From contig NZ_KE384560.1 in NCBI RefSeq assembly GCF_000426725.1, positions 248,001-312,000 of the forward strand: a DNA stretch of 64,000 nt, written 5' to 3'. Below are positions 57,033 to 64,000 of this stretch, piece after piece (position 1 is the stretch's first letter; each line of letters starts with the position of its first letter). The DNA is from Sporocytophaga myxococcoides DSM 11118. Lineage in GTDB: Bacteria; Bacteroidota; Bacteroidia; Cytophagales; Cytophagaceae. Under the pieces are notes generated by a model. That model did not search any database. It saw nothing but the letters and a program-made list of their open reading frames with translations, and had not been told where the DNA came from. A program made the position numbers and the translations under genes.

Positions 57033-57093
57033 GTAATCAATTAACATAAGATGGTAGCGATAAAACCTTTCATGGTTTAAGTCCATTGATTAC
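57033..57093 (+). ncRNA. tRNA-like or structured element upstream of the MBL gene
   Basis: GTAATCAA (57033-57040) pairs perfectly with TTGATTAC (57086-57093). Inside, ATGG-TTTAAGT-CCAT resembles a T-arm (loop one base from TTCAAGT) set directly against the acceptor-like stem, and AGATGGTAG resembles a D-loop. An alternative inner hairpin, AAACC-TTTCAT-GGTTT, competes with the T-arm. At 61 nt it is too short for a normal tRNA. It may be a decayed tRNA related in origin to the two copies just upstream, or a leader structure for the following gene. Confidence 0.35.
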
Positions 57094-57159
57094 AAATGAA
57101 ATATTCGAAAGAGGCCAAAAAAATCATTCTTTAAGGCGATCAACCTTAATTATTTTGTA

Positions 57160-57864
57160 ATGGATGTAAATTATATAGACGCAGGGAGTGGTGGAGGGAC
57201 ACAGGTTGTCGTTCTGAGAATGACACATATGTTCATAATAAGTTACAGCTATTTAGTGATTGATTATAATAGCAAACAATCGATTATTGTTGACCCGGCT
57301 TGGAATATTGAAAAGGTAGAGGAGGCTTTATTCAAAACCCAATCAAGTCTTAGTGGAATACTACTTACACATTCCCACCCAGACCATGTGCATTTAGCTC
57401 AACCATTGGCAGATAAATACAACTGTCCGATTTGGATGTCAAATAAAGAAATATCTTTTTCAGGATTTTCAGAACAACAATTAATAGGAATAGATATGAC
57501 GCCATGGTTTGTTGGGCAAATAAGGATACAGCCTATATTAACACCTGGCCATACTCCTGGAAGTACTTGTTATCTTGTAGGAAATAATTTGTTTAGCGGT
57601 GATACCCTCTTTGCAGAAGGTTGTGGCTTATGTCCGGATATGGAGGCGGCTCATAATATGTATAACAGCCTAAATCAACTACGTAGTTACTTAACACTGG
57701 ATACGCGTATTTTTCCTGGGCATGTTTATGATAAACCGCCGGGGCAGAAATTTTCAGAGTTATTAAAATGCAACATATATCTGCAGTTCAAAAACGTAAA
57801 TGATTTTGTTGCATATAGAATGAGACCAGTGCAAAACAAGTTAAGTTTATTTGATTTTCGATAA
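57160..57864 (+). CDS. MBL-fold hydrolase (PksB/BaeB-like)
   Basis: 234 aa. Metallo-beta-lactamase fold with THSHPDH near aa 71-77, TPGHTPGS near 128, SGDTLF near 146 and a late PGH near 187: the full dinuclear metal set of glyoxalase II-like enzymes. PksB/BaeB homologues occur in most trans-AT PKS loci and hydrolyse acyl-ACP thioesters in vitro, so a chain-editing role is likely. It lies downstream of the tRNA-like region and upstream of the donor ACP. An alternative start is the internal Met at about aa 21 (MTHMF); the chosen ATG at 57160 gives the longest frame. Confidence 0.88.
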   Translation: MDVNYIDAGSGGGTQVVVLRMTHMFIISYSYLVIDYNSKQSIIVDPAWNIEKVEEALFKTQSSLSGILLTHSHPDHVHLAQPLADKYNCPIWMSNKEISFSGFSEQQLIGIDMTPWFVGQIRIQPILTPGHTPGSTCYLVGNNLFSGDTLFAEGCGLCPDMEAAHNMYNSLNQLRSYLTLDTRIFPGHVYDKPPGQKFSELLKCNIYLQFKNVNDFVAYRMRPVQNKLSLFDFR

Positions 57865-58052
57865 TTGTTCACAAAATAAGAATCTCTTCAAAAGTCGTTT
57901 CATTCACCTAGAATTTAATGTTCCGATGCAAGCGCTGTTTGTTTGAATTATGTTTATCGAGATTTATACTGCAATTGATATTTAAGTGAAATTTTAAGAA
58001 TACTTTTAGGTAGTTAAGTGACCATGCTACTGAGTGAATAATGGAAGTATTA

Positions 58053-58065
58053 CCCTCATGGAGGG
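58053..58065 (+). other. small GC-rich stem-loop CCCTC-ATG-GAGGG
   Basis: Five-bp perfect stem with a 3-nt loop, flanked by GGAA/TTCC, in the 277-bp gap before the ACP gene. It has no T-run. It may be a regulatory or processing hairpin; it stands out because the surroundings are very AT-rich. Confidence 0.3.
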
Positions 58066-58130
58066 CATTCCTTAGATTTAATATTTAATACCTATAATCA
58101 TTTAATATAAAACAATTCTATAAGTAAGAA

Positions 58131-58135
58131 AGGAG
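58131..58135 (+). promoter_or_regulatory. Shine-Dalgarno AGGAG for the donor ACP
   Basis: AAAGGAG ending 6 nt before the ATG at 58142. Strong for this window, in keeping with a small ACP needed in large amounts. Confidence 0.55.
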
Positions 58136-58141
58136 TAAATT

Positions 58142-58399
58142 ATGGCAACAGAACAAGTTTATGAAGTAGTGAAAAATGTTATTATGGAGGTTCTTCCTGA
58201 CCTTAATCCAGAAATGATTTCCATCGAAAAGAATCTAAAGGAACTCGGTGCAAACTCAATTGATCGAATGGAAGTCGTTACGATTTCTATGGAAGAATTG
58301 GGTATTAAATTGCCTTTAATGAGCTTTGCTCAAGTCAGCAATATCGAAGGTTTGGTTAAAGTGCTATCTGAAAATGTTGGCAAAGTAGAACTTAAATAA
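58142..58399 (+). CDS. free-standing donor acyl carrier protein of the beta-branching cassette
   Basis: 85 aa, a single carrier domain with Ser in ELGANSIDRMEVV (about aa 41). The GANSIDR context, instead of the GLDSI or GIDSI of the modular ACPs here, is typical of free donor ACPs (AcpK/CurB type) of HMG-synthase cassettes. It would carry malonyl, which the neighbouring KS(Ser) decarboxylates to acetyl for transfer by the HMG synthase. It is followed by that KS after 72 nt. The PPTase downstream would add its phosphopantetheine arm. Confidence 0.93.
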   Translation: MATEQVYEVVKNVIMEVLPDLNPEMISIEKNLKELGANSIDRMEVVTISMEELGIKLPLMSFAQVSNIEGLVKVLSENVGKVELK

Positions 58400-58471
58400 A
58401 TTGACGATTAATTGCAAGCGTGCGAAGTTGCAATGTTTACTATTTAAATGTTTGGCTTTTTATCAACATAA

Positions 58472-59749
58472 ATGATGGTGACCAATAATAAAGTTGGGAT
58501 AACCGGAATGGGGATCGTCTCTTCTATAGGTGAAGATGTCTCCTCATTCTGTAATGCTTTAATGATAGGCAAATCAGGAATCAAAATTTCGGCAGTCCAG
58601 AAGGAGCCAAAGGTGTCTGTCAACATTGCTGCCGAACTGCAAAACTTTTCTTTTTTAGAGCTTCTAAACCGTTTTCAGAATGTTCCGGAGGAAAAATTCA
58701 TCAATGCGAAACGCCTTGGAAGAAGAGCTCCTTTTGCTATTCAAGCTTCAATTATATCTGCTTTGGAAGCCTGGCAAAGTGCTCAATTATTTCAAAGCAA
58801 AATACAGTCAGAACGAATAGGATTAATAGTTGCAGGTCAGAATAGCACACAAAATTTTCAGTATGATTTGATCCAAAAATTCAGAGAAAATCCGGAGTAT
58901 TTATCACCGCGATATGCCCTTGAGTTTTTGGAGACAAATCAGGTCGGGGTTTTAAGTGAACTATTCGGGATAAATGGAGAAGGTCTTGTTGTTGGAGGCG
59001 CATCTGCTACCGGAAATGTAGGCATCATTAAAGGGTACCAGCTTGTACATTCTGGTTTTGTTGATGTTTGTGTAGTGATAGGCACCGTTGCGGATTTGTC
59101 ACCCATGGATATTCAAGGGTTCATTAATATTGGTGCAATGGGTGGAAAGAAATATATTAATCAACCAGAAAAAGCTTGTCGACCTTTTGATAAGCAGCAT
59201 GAAGGATTTATTTATGGTCAAGCGAGTGCTTGCATCATTCTTGAATCCTTAGCTAGTGCATCAAAAAGAGACGCTCCTTTTCTTGCTGAAATCAAAGGAG
59301 GTTCCATAAACCTTGATGGAAATAGCTCTTCTGATCCAAATAAGAATGGAGAAGTAAAAGCTATGCTTTCAGCCCTTAATCAGGCTGGATTGTCAGCATT
59401 AGAGGTTGATTATTTGAATACTCACGGGAGCTCTTCAGCTCTTGGAGATAAAACAGAGGCTGATGCTATTTGTGATGTATTTGGAAGTCATACTGCTGCT
59501 TTAAGGCTTAATGCTACTAAAGGGTTAACAGGTCATTGTCTGTATTCTGCAGGTCTTGTAGAAGCAATAGCTACAGTTATTCAAATGAGGCAAGGATTTC
59601 TTCATCCAAATAAAAATCTGGAAGAGCCGATTTGTAATGATTTAAAATTCTGTGAAGCTGAAGCAATTAATCACAGGATAGATATTGCTATGAGTAATTC
59701 CTTTGGCTTTGGAGGCATCAATACATCTATTGTATTAAAGCGAGATTGA
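58472..59749 (+). CDS. decarboxylating ketosynthase with Cys to Ser (PksF-like)
   Basis: 425 aa. Beta-ketoacyl synthase fold (GITGMGIVSSIG start, THGSSSALGD in place of HGTGT, TKGLTGHCLYSAG in place of NIGH, and NSFGFGG near the end). The nucleophile position reads GGASATGN: Ser replaces Cys. KS proteins with this change in beta-branching cassettes decarboxylate malonyl on the donor ACP to acetyl and do not condense. It lies between that ACP and the malonyl AT, completing the five-part cassette together with HMGS/ECH1/ECH2 about 11 kb upstream. ATGs at 58472 and 58475 are both possible. Confidence 0.93.
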   Translation: MMVTNNKVGITGMGIVSSIGEDVSSFCNALMIGKSGIKISAVQKEPKVSVNIAAELQNFSFLELLNRFQNVPEEKFINAKRLGRRAPFAIQASIISALEAWQSAQLFQSKIQSERIGLIVAGQNSTQNFQYDLIQKFRENPEYLSPRYALEFLETNQVGVLSELFGINGEGLVVGGASATGNVGIIKGYQLVHSGFVDVCVVIGTVADLSPMDIQGFINIGAMGGKKYINQPEKACRPFDKQHEGFIYGQASACIILESLASASKRDAPFLAEIKGGSINLDGNSSSDPNKNGEVKAMLSALNQAGLSALEVDYLNTHGSSSALGDKTEADAICDVFGSHTAALRLNATKGLTGHCLYSAGLVEAIATVIQMRQGFLHPNKNLEEPICNDLKFCEAEAINHRIDIAMSNSFGFGGINTSIVLKRD

Positions 59750-59783
59750 GAGTATAATAACTTAACTGAAAATTTTGATTAAA

Positions 59784-60950
59784 ATGAAGAAAACATATGT
59801 ATTCCCAGGGCAGGGCTCACAAATAAAAGGAATGGGTGGAAACCTTTTTGATGAGTTTCAGGAATTGACTAAAAAAGCGGATAAAATACTTGGATATTCA
59901 ATCAAAGAACTTTGTCTGAATGACCCAGGACAAAAATTGAATCAGACACAATATACACAGCCTGCTTTGTATGTTGTCAATGCATTGTCATATCAAAAGA
60001 AAATTAAAGACGGAGGAGTGCATCCTGATTTTTTGGCAGGACATAGTTTGGGTGAGTATAATGCATTGCAGGCAGCCGGAGTACTAAGCTTTGAAGATGG
60101 CCTTAAGTTGGTTAAGAAGAGGGGTGAGCTAATGAGCCAGGCCAAAGGAGGGGGTATGGCTGCTATTTTGAATTCGTCTGATGAACAAATCCGCAACATT
60201 CTAAAGGATGCAAATCTTTCAACTATAGATATTGCCAACCTTAACTCTCCCTCTCAAATTGTTATTTCAGGCTTGAAAGAAGATATTAACAACGCACAAC
60301 CGCATTTTACAAATGCAAATGCTATGTTTATTCCTCTCAATACCAGCGGAGCTTTTCATTCTCGCTATATGAAAGATGCTGAAAAGGAGTTTGAAAAAGT
60401 AGTAAAGAAAGTAAAATTCTCTAAGCCAAATTTTCCGGTAATAGCAAATGTTACGGGTAAACCATATGAGTTTGATAAGATCGCTCAGGATTTAACCAGT
60501 CAAATCTCCAACTGTGTAAGATGGACTGACAGCATTACCTACTTGTTAAATCAGGGTGAAATAGAATTTGAAGAACTTGGTGTCGGAGATGTCTTAACAA
60601 AGCTTATCAGGGCGATTAAAAAGGACTATGATTTGAAAATTGCAGCTGCTAAAGAAAAAAGTATTGAAGTTCCTGCAGAAACAAAAGTTGAAGAGCCAAT
60701 CAAAACGGAAGCTCTACAATCAAAGGACGAAAAATCAATAGTTGGACAAACAGGGTTAATAACAGCAAAAGAATTAGTGGATCAATGGAACAAGTCATAT
60801 CCAATAGGAACAAAGGTCAAATCGGACTTTTATGAGACGCAGCTTGAAACAAGAACGGAGGCTATGATTCTATTCGGTCATCGTGCGGCGGTTTACATGA
60901 AGGATTATAATGGATATTTTGATCTAAGAGAAGTTAAAGCTATTCAATAA
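59784..60950 (+). CDS. trans-acting malonyltransferase (AT) with C-terminal extension
   Basis: 388 aa from ATG 59784; an in-frame TTG lies 9 nt earlier. GQGSQ near aa 9, GHSLGEY near 87, the malonate-binding Arg in KKRGELM near 112, and His in GAFHSRYM near 194 are all intact, so this is the real malonyl loader for all AT-less modules. After the AT core (about aa 1-285) a Lys/Glu-rich linker leads to about 70 residues (DQWNKSYPIGTKV, then FGHRAAVYMKDYNGYFDL). Similar C-terminal regions occur in other trans-AT loaders; their job is not known to me and they may dock onto KS-linker regions. It follows the KS(Ser) by 34 nt. Confidence 0.93.
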   Translation: MKKTYVFPGQGSQIKGMGGNLFDEFQELTKKADKILGYSIKELCLNDPGQKLNQTQYTQPALYVVNALSYQKKIKDGGVHPDFLAGHSLGEYNALQAAGVLSFEDGLKLVKKRGELMSQAKGGGMAAILNSSDEQIRNILKDANLSTIDIANLNSPSQIVISGLKEDINNAQPHFTNANAMFIPLNTSGAFHSRYMKDAEKEFEKVVKKVKFSKPNFPVIANVTGKPYEFDKIAQDLTSQISNCVRWTDSITYLLNQGEIEFEELGVGDVLTKLIRAIKKDYDLKIAAAKEKSIEVPAETKVEEPIKTEALQSKDEKSIVGQTGLITAKELVDQWNKSYPIGTKVKSDFYETQLETRTEAMILFGHRAAVYMKDYNGYFDLREVKAIQ

Positions 60951-60983
60951 CATTTAGTAGTTAAGGAATCAACATTAATAGCC

Positions 60984-61655
60984 TTGATAGATATATTTTT
61001 TACCTTCTTTGAAAAGCCATTGAATGAAAGCTTTTATTCAGATTATTTAGCTTTATTGCCGAGGGATTTGAAGGAGAGTAATTCGCGTTATATTCGATGG
61101 CAGGACAGACATTGTCATTTGTTTGGGAAATTACTTCTTATACAAGCTCTCAAGACACATAATATAGTAGCAGATATCGGGACTTATGTGAAATACGGAG
61201 CATTTAAACGTCCTCATTTAACATTACCTGATATTGATTTTAATATTTCCCATTCCGGTAATTTTGTTATGTGCGCAATCGGAAAAAATACCAGACTAGG
61301 TATCGACATCGAGGAAAACAAAAATTTAGACCTTAAAAACTTTCAGAATGTAATGAGCTCTGATCAATGGGTTGAAATAAATAATGCGACTTATCCTCTA
61401 AAAGAGTTTTATAAGTTCTGGACAATTAAGGAAAGCGTAATCAAGGCTGATGGTCGAGGATTTTCAATACCTCTGGAAAAACTTTCTGTAAAAGATAACA
61501 CTGTACAGTATGATGATAAAGTATGGTTTGTTCAAGAGTTGCAAATTGCCAATGGGTATAATGCAGCCTTGGCAACAAGTAGATTTTCTGATTATAAAAT
61601 TCACAAAGTAGATTTTTATGAATCGATGTTTGTTCAAGAATTTTGCCTTCGATAG
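60984..61655 (+). CDS. Sfp-type 4'-phosphopantetheinyl transferase
   Basis: 223 aa from a TTG start 33 nt after the AT stop, in the same frame; no ATG lies within the conserved N-terminal part. Family signatures: FNISHSG near aa 86, LGIDIEE near 107 (Mg-binding Asp/Glu) and FYKFWTIKESVIKADGRG near 145 (WTxKExxxK). It converts apo-ACPs to holo form by adding the CoA-derived arm; this locus has at least 14 carrier domains in the window. It is the last gene before a strong terminator, so it closes the biosynthetic locus. Confidence 0.92.
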   Translation: MIDIFFTFFEKPLNESFYSDYLALLPRDLKESNSRYIRWQDRHCHLFGKLLLIQALKTHNIVADIGTYVKYGAFKRPHLTLPDIDFNISHSGNFVMCAIGKNTRLGIDIEENKNLDLKNFQNVMSSDQWVEINNATYPLKEFYKFWTIKESVIKADGRGFSIPLEKLSVKDNTVQYDDKVWFVQELQIANGYNAALATSRFSDYKIHKVDFYESMFVQEFCLR

Positions 61656-61693
61656 AAGTTAGCTTAGATTCCAGGAATAAAGAAAGAGCTTTA

Positions 61694-61733
61694 AAGGCCT
61701 TGTAATACTTAGTATTGCAAGGCCTTTTTTATT
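61694..61733 (+). terminator. strong intrinsic terminator after the PPTase gene
   Basis: AAGGCCTTG-T-AATAC, loop TTA, GTATT-G-CAAGGCCTT (15 paired positions with one T-G), followed at once by a run of T. This marks the right end of the transcription unit. Confidence 0.92.
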
Positions 61734-62008
61734 TTATGGTAGGTAGTAATGTTATATACTTTAATGGTCGCTCTTTTCAGATTTACTCAGCATTAATTGC
61801 TGTAAATCTATTGTATCACTATAGAAGCATCCTGTTTTCTTAAGTGGACTAATTGATATTTTTTTTACATTTTGTTGCTTATTTTTATATTTAACTATCT
61901 TGCAAATGTTTGATTACTAATTTTTTTGAAGTTTCTGGGCCGATTTTTTATCCCGGAAAAATTTCGTTATCACTATTCTACATCTGAAGTATCACAAAAG
62001 AATTTTTG
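61734..62008 (+). promoter_or_regulatory. AT-rich gap with a weak Bacteroidota-type promoter candidate
   Basis: The stretch 61656-62008 holds the terminator and no gene. TTG at 61875-61877 and TATCTTG at 61896-61902 are 18 nt apart, close to the Bacteroidota TTG/TAnnTTTG pattern but one T short. It would drive the broken protease-like gene. Weak evidence. Confidence 0.25.
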
Positions 62009-63200
62009 ATGAAAAGTCGTGAAGAAAGAATAAAAGAACAGGAAAAGCTATTGGGAATCTTTGATGAGGTTAAAGAGGTGTTGATGAAAACTCCCGGAGT
62101 TATTAACGTAGCCATTGGTTTAAAGCAAAAATCCGGTAAGCTGACAGATGAGATAGTTTTTCAAGTTTTTGTAGAGAACAAAAAAGATATTAATTCTTTA
62201 AGTCCTGAAGAAGTAATTCCGAATGAAATCAATGGAATAAAAACAGATGTTTTAAAGGTGCCGAAAGGCAAAGCAAAGTCTGATCCCTCAGCGCACAGCC
62301 CCATTCGGGGTGGTATACAGATTGGCAATGGCAAAGGTAAAGTAGGAACACTTGGTTGGTTTGGAAGACTGACCAGTGACAATAGCCTCGTTCTTCTTAC
62401 TAATGAACATGTATTATATTCCAATGGCAGCGGGGTATATGAGAATTTGATTTACTTTATCACTGCCGCGATTGCAGTTATAGGTAGTCAGGTCCAAAAA
62501 GTTGGCAGAACTTCAGGACTTACAAAAGGAATTATATCCAGCTGATGATGAAACTTATAAAATTAATGGAGTAAAATTAGCCTTTTCAGATGCAGGAGAT
62601 TCCGGTTCCATTATAATTGATGAGCATATTAATATCGTCGGATTGCTTTGGGGAGGAGATCTGGATCTTCACAGTGATTATGATGTAACATTTGCCATAC
62701 CAATTGTTAAAGTCCTTGATGCCCTTTCAAATTCCGGTCTTGAAACTACTCTTGAAAGTACTCCGGCAGTCAGATCAAAATTACAGGAACTACAATCTCC
62801 TAAAGAAGTAGGAATAGATAAAGACATAAAGAGAAGATTACAGGAAAGTACACATGGTACTCTTGTAATGAGTTTGTTTGAAACCCACCAGAAAGAAATA
62901 ATACATCTTATAAACCATAACAGAAAGGTAAAGATAGCCTGGCAAAGATTGCAAGGTCCTTCTTTTGTTGCTCATATGATGAATAGTTTGAATGATCCCA
63001 CCTATATAATTCCTAGAAAGGTCAAAGATATTTCACGACAAGACCTGATCATAAAAACTGCAGCTGTGATTAGGGAAGAGGGAAGCGAACTATTGCAAAA
63101 GGATATTGAAAAGCATTTAATTGATCTGCTTCAGTATACTTATGAACTAGATTCAATTGAAGGCCTTTTAAAAAAGGTTCAGGAAAATGCTCCGGCATAA
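62009..63200 (+). pseudogene. trypsin-like serine protease-family gene, frameshifted
   Basis: Two overlapping frames together make one protein. Frame one (62009-62545) gives an acidic/basic N-terminal helix, a PGVINVAIGLKQKSGKLTDE segment and the His motif LTNEHVL, and runs as far as GRTSGLTKG. It then stops, while the frame used by 62502-63200 continues with SDAGDSGSIII (catalytic Ser) and VGLLWGG, followed by an alpha-helical C-terminal region. The stretch between GLTKG and the Ser motif is short, and the part after the His motif also looks shortened, so deletions as well as a frameshift are likely. Lies beyond the terminator and is not part of the PKS locus. The start is ATG 62009; a TTG lies 3 nt before it. 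Confidence 0.7.
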
Positions 63201-63233
63201 ATAAATAGTCAAACCAAATGAAGATCTGAATAA

Positions 63234-63430
63234 GATGGGGGGTATACAGAAGAAGAACTTGCTCGTCTGCATCGGGAAGCAGAGGAAGAGCTAAAAAAAT
63301 TCCAGGTGTAGTGAGCGTAGGGTTTGGAGTCAAAGAAAGCTCTGGAAATCTCACAGACGAAATTGCATTTAGGGTTTATGTATACGAAAAGAAAAGCAAG
63401 GGTGAAATTGTGTTGAGCAAAGTATTCTAA
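63234..63430 (+). pseudogene. N-terminal fragment of a paralogue of the preceding protease-like gene
   Basis: Translation gives an amphipathic TEEELARLHREAEEELKK, then, after a one-base shift in the A-run at 63293-63299, IPGVVSVGFGV and GNLTDEIAFRVYV, ending at TAA 63428. This matches PGVINVAIGL and GKLTDEIVFQVFV of the gene at 62009. Eight A's instead of seven would restore the frame. No start codon lies in frame and the protease part is absent. Confidence 0.7.
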
Positions 63431-63598
63431 TAAAAGGGTTTTGCCTGTACCGGTCAGCCCAGCTAGAACAACTAAGTTAGATGAAAAAAAGACATCTTTT
63501 AGGGAGAAATATGTTCCAGAACTCACTTTCGCTTTCAAAGAAACTCTGAGAACCCCAAACGAGCTAGGCTCGGCCAGTGATAAACAGAATTGATCCTT
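63431..63598 (-). pseudogene. possible remnant of a P-loop protein
   Basis: On the minus strand, SSNLVVLAGLTGTGKTLLLEYF is a hydrophobic strand, a Walker A loop (63437-63460) and a helix, which is unlikely by chance. The frame is closed by a stop at 63599-63601 and runs into the opposite-strand fragment on the other side. The GLTGTGKT style recalls tRNA 2-selenouridine synthase (MnmH), but too little remains to name it. Confidence 0.3.
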
Positions 63599-63829
63599 CT
63601 AATAACTACACGTTAACATACTAGAGACTCATTATTCAACTTTATAAAGATGGTGTATTCTCTTTTCGGACCAAACCCGATACCGCACATGCGATTGAAT
63701 ACTGACATAGCAATAATAACAGTTTAATACTTAAGGCAAAAGGAATATTGTTTTTTTGTGAATAGGTCCCCCATGGTTGGGATTATGGATCTAAGTTTCT
63801 ATAAATAGAATATATTTTAAATAAAGGTT

Positions 63830-63925
63830 TTAGATTAACAAGATATCCTTAATTAAGAAATCTCCTCTGGAGCCGCTACCTGGAAATTCTTTTACAATAC
63901 CTTTTTTAGTTTTATAAGCAATAAA
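63830..63925 (-). pseudogene. short C-terminal coding remnant, unidentified
   Basis: Minus-strand frame of about 31 codons with natural-looking composition (YKTKKGIVKEFPGSGSRGD, then FLIKDILLI and TAA), preceded by two in-frame stops. It may be the tail of a decayed gene. I see nothing recognisable at 63602-63829 or 63926-64000. Confidence 0.25.
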
Positions 63926-64000
63926 TTATTACCTGCTTTTTTTTATTGGGATTCAATCAAAAATTATTATCTGGTTCGGATTGAGAGGTAAGTGGGTCTT

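Noticed and set aside
60451-60950. A separate small gene at the 3' end of the malonyl AT gene
   Set aside because: The frame is continuous with the AT and has no internal start signal; it is a C-terminal extension.
1-64000. Insertion sequence, integrase or phage attachment site that would define a mobile island
   Set aside because: No transposase or integrase frame was recognised; the tRNA-like pair alone is not enough to call an attachment site.

Overview
The window is almost entirely one modular trans-acyltransferase (trans-AT) polyketide synthase (PKS) locus, read on the + strand. The DNA is clearly AT-rich, Shine-Dalgarno sequences are mostly absent, and there is an RND/MMPL - LolA-like - beta-barrel export set. 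Together these suggest a Bacteroidota (Cytophaga/Chitinophaga-like) bacterium; that assignment is inferred from style and gene families, not from a marker gene.

Layout. Five giant PKS genes fill 2-42634; the first enters from outside the window. None contains an internal AT. Read colinearly they give: M1 (KS)-DH-KR-cMT-ACP; M2 KS-DH*/ECH-ECH-ECH-ACP-ACP-ACP; M3 KS-DH/KR-ACP; M4 KS-DH*-ECH-ECH-ECH-ACP-ACP; M5 KS-DH-KR-cMT-ACP; M6 KS/DH-KR-ACP; M7 KS-DH*-ACP-ACP/ACP-ACP; M8 KS-KR-ACP; M9 KS-DH, where / is a protein boundary and * a degenerate domain. Next come an MDR reductase, a CAT-fold acyltransferase-like protein, the beta-branching genes HMG-CoA synthase, ECH1 and ECH2 (45010-47800), an export block (47904-52778), a DUF4386 membrane protein, a START-domain protein, a second MDR reductase, an acyl-hydrolase-type AT, two identical tRNA-Cys-like genes, a BaeB-like metallo-hydrolase, donor ACP, decarboxylating KS (Cys to Ser), the malonyl AT and an Sfp-type PPTase. 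A strong terminator at 61694-61733 closes the locus. To its right lies decayed DNA: a broken serine-protease-like gene, a fragment of a paralogue, and short coding remnants.

How it works together (inferred from families). The PPTase arms the ACPs and the free AT loads malonyl units. KS modules extend the chain; M1 and M5 add alpha-methyl groups. At M2, M4 and M7 the beta-keto group is left unreduced (no KR, damaged DH), and the donor ACP/KS(Ser)/HMGS/ECH1/ECH2 set installs beta-carbon branches. Two hydrolases (AT-like and MBL-fold) probably clear stalled chains. No thioesterase is visible, and the last module in the window lacks an ACP.

Most unusual points: two fused triple-crotonase (ECH x3) blocks, which may be covalent pseudo-trimers; perfect co-occurrence of damaged DH domains with beta-branch ACP arrays; a four-ACP array split over two polypeptides; and a pair of identical tRNA-Cys-like genes with G at the normally invariant U33, inside the biosynthetic locus.
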